38,478 nt of DNA from Actinomycetota bacterium (GTDB lineage Bacteria > Actinomycetota > Acidimicrobiia > Acidimicrobiales > Ilumatobacteraceae), in assembly GCA_030685215.1 (NCBI GenBank), contig JAUXQB010000184.1, positions 1 through 38,478 of the forward strand, given 5' to 3'. Every line of letters begins with the position of its first letter. Within the stretch, counting starts at the first letter, position 1. The position numbers were made by a program, and so were the translations under genes. The notes below the pieces were generated by a model. The model was given only the letters and a program-made list of their open reading frames with translations. It searched no databases and was not told the origin of the DNA. Shown piece by piece: positions 37,845 to 38,478 of this stretch.

Positions 37845-38478
37845 TCACCCGCAGGCGACCAGTTCGCGAGCACCGAGGTCGTTGTAGAGGCGGCGCAGGC
37901 GAGCGGCGGCGAAGCCCCACGTGTAGCGCTTCGCTCGCTCGGCACCGCGGGCACCGAGTGCAGCGGCGTGCACCGGGTGGTCGATGATCTCGCGGAGGTA
38001 GTGCGCGAACAGCGCGGGGTCGCGCGCAGGAACCAGGTAGCCGGTCTCGCCGTGGTCGACCAAGGTGAGCAGTCCGCCGACCGCGGCGGCCACGACGGGC
38101 ACGCCACAGGCCGAGGCTTCCAGTGCGACGAGGCCGAAGCTCTCGCTGCGGCTGGGCACCACCACCGCGTCGGCAGCGCGGTAGTACGTGCTCAGGATGT
38201 GGTGCGGCTGCGGTGGCACGAAGCGCACCTGGTTGGCGAGCCCGAGCTCGTCGACGAGCGCGAGCAGGTGGGTCATCTCCTGCTGGCCGTCGTGGCCGCT
38301 GGCGCCACCGACGATGAGCAGCAGCGCGTCGGGACGACGCAGCTGGGCGAGTGCCCGCACCGCGAGGTCGGGCGCCTTCAGCGGCTGGATGCGGCCGACG
38401 AACAGCAGCACCGGTGCGTCGAGTGGGAGGCCCAGCGCGTTGCGCGCGCCGCGGCGCTCGCCGGGGGCGAAGAACGCG
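37845..38478 (-). CDS. mshA: MshA-like GT4 glycosyltransferase, C-terminal part (truncated by window edge)
   Basis: The last 211 residues of a GT-B fold, GT4-family transferase are present; the frame stays open to the right edge, so the N-terminal half lies outside. The visible part has 'FFAPGERRGARNALGLPLDAPVLLFVGRIQPLKAPDLAVRA', 'VRFVPPQPHHILSTYYRAADAVVVPSRSESFGLVALEASACGVPVVAAAVGG' with the UDP-sugar-binding EX7E motif, and a C-terminal Trp/Arg helix. This closely resembles D-inositol-3-phosphate glycosyltransferase MshA, first step of mycothiol synthesis, and the adjoining YbjN gene supports that. A GTG at 38411 is internal and not the real start. Confidence 0.88.
   Translation of the reverse strand, partial: AFFAPGERRGARNALGLPLDAPVLLFVGRIQPLKAPDLAVRALAQLRRPDALLLIVGGASGHDGQQEMTHLLALVDELGLANQVRFVPPQPHHILSTYYRAADAVVVPSRSESFGLVALEASACGVPVVAAAVGGLLTLVDHGETGYLVPARDPALFAHYLREIIDHPVHAAALGARGAERAKRYTWGFAAARLRRLYNDLGARELVACG

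Overview
The window is a high-GC, gene-dense chromosomal stretch from an actinobacterium, most likely a member of Acidimicrobiia (Ilumatobacter-like); the class is inferred and not proven. Supporting signs are a rex-hemA-hemC-hemD operon, a mycothiol-type glycosyltransferase (mshA) beside a YbjN-fold gene, a CsoR-controlled copper operon, a GlxR/Crp-like regulator, many GTG starts, 1-4 bp ORF overlaps and frequent leaderless-type promoters. There is no integrase, transposase, phage gene or CRISPR array; nearly everything looks like resident core or lineage-specific chromosome.

Layout. 1-270 is non-coding apart from a weak hairpin; 271-342 is tRNA-Lys(TTT). 395-2443 holds a membrane-anchored protein of unknown function, an NTF2-like protein and an ECHDC3-type crotonase, with an odd inverted/tandem repeat between the last two. 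2454-5418 is a copper operon: operator-promoter, csoR, copZ, a 46-codon membrane peptide and copA, followed by a low-molecular-weight phosphatase. 6029-14720 carries a sigma-like HTH protein, a very large FHA-FtsK/SpoIIIE ATPase resembling type VII secretion EssC, two membrane-anchored proteins (one an OpuAC-type binding protein split by a Thr-rich insert), and an ABC-2 type ATPase/permease pair. 14736-17791 has a Crp/GlxR-like regulator divergent from a fused ispDF and rlmB. 18627-20971 is hemB-hemL, divergent from a TPR-GGDEF protein. 23936-28122 holds an MFS exporter with its MarR regulator and a large secreted beta-propeller protein. 28169-31836 is the rex-hemA-hemC-hemD operon with a Rex-box promoter. 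The right end carries an acyl-CoA synthetase, a SnoaL-like protein divergent from an MmyB-like regulator, a SAM-hydrolase-family protein with an altered catalytic triad, a probable small RNA with a strong intrinsic terminator, a VOC protein, proC, a YbjN protein and the 3' part of mshA, which runs off the right edge.

How the genes work together. Five of the genes for tetrapyrrole synthesis from glutamyl-tRNA to uroporphyrinogen III are here in two blocks (hemA, hemC, hemD under the redox sensor Rex; hemB, hemL together), so heme supply is probably tied to NADH/NAD+ balance. Copper sensing, chaperoning and export are a single unit. IspDF (isoprenoids), RlmB (rRNA methylation), ProC (proline) and MshA (mycothiol) are housekeeping. 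The most unusual items are the unidentified 110-nt transcript with a G6 loop before the SAM-hydrolase-like gene, that gene's missing triad histidine, the orphan EssC-like ATPase, the binding protein with a mid-domain repeat insert, two very short membrane peptides, and two intergenic elements built as two direct copies plus one inverted copy.
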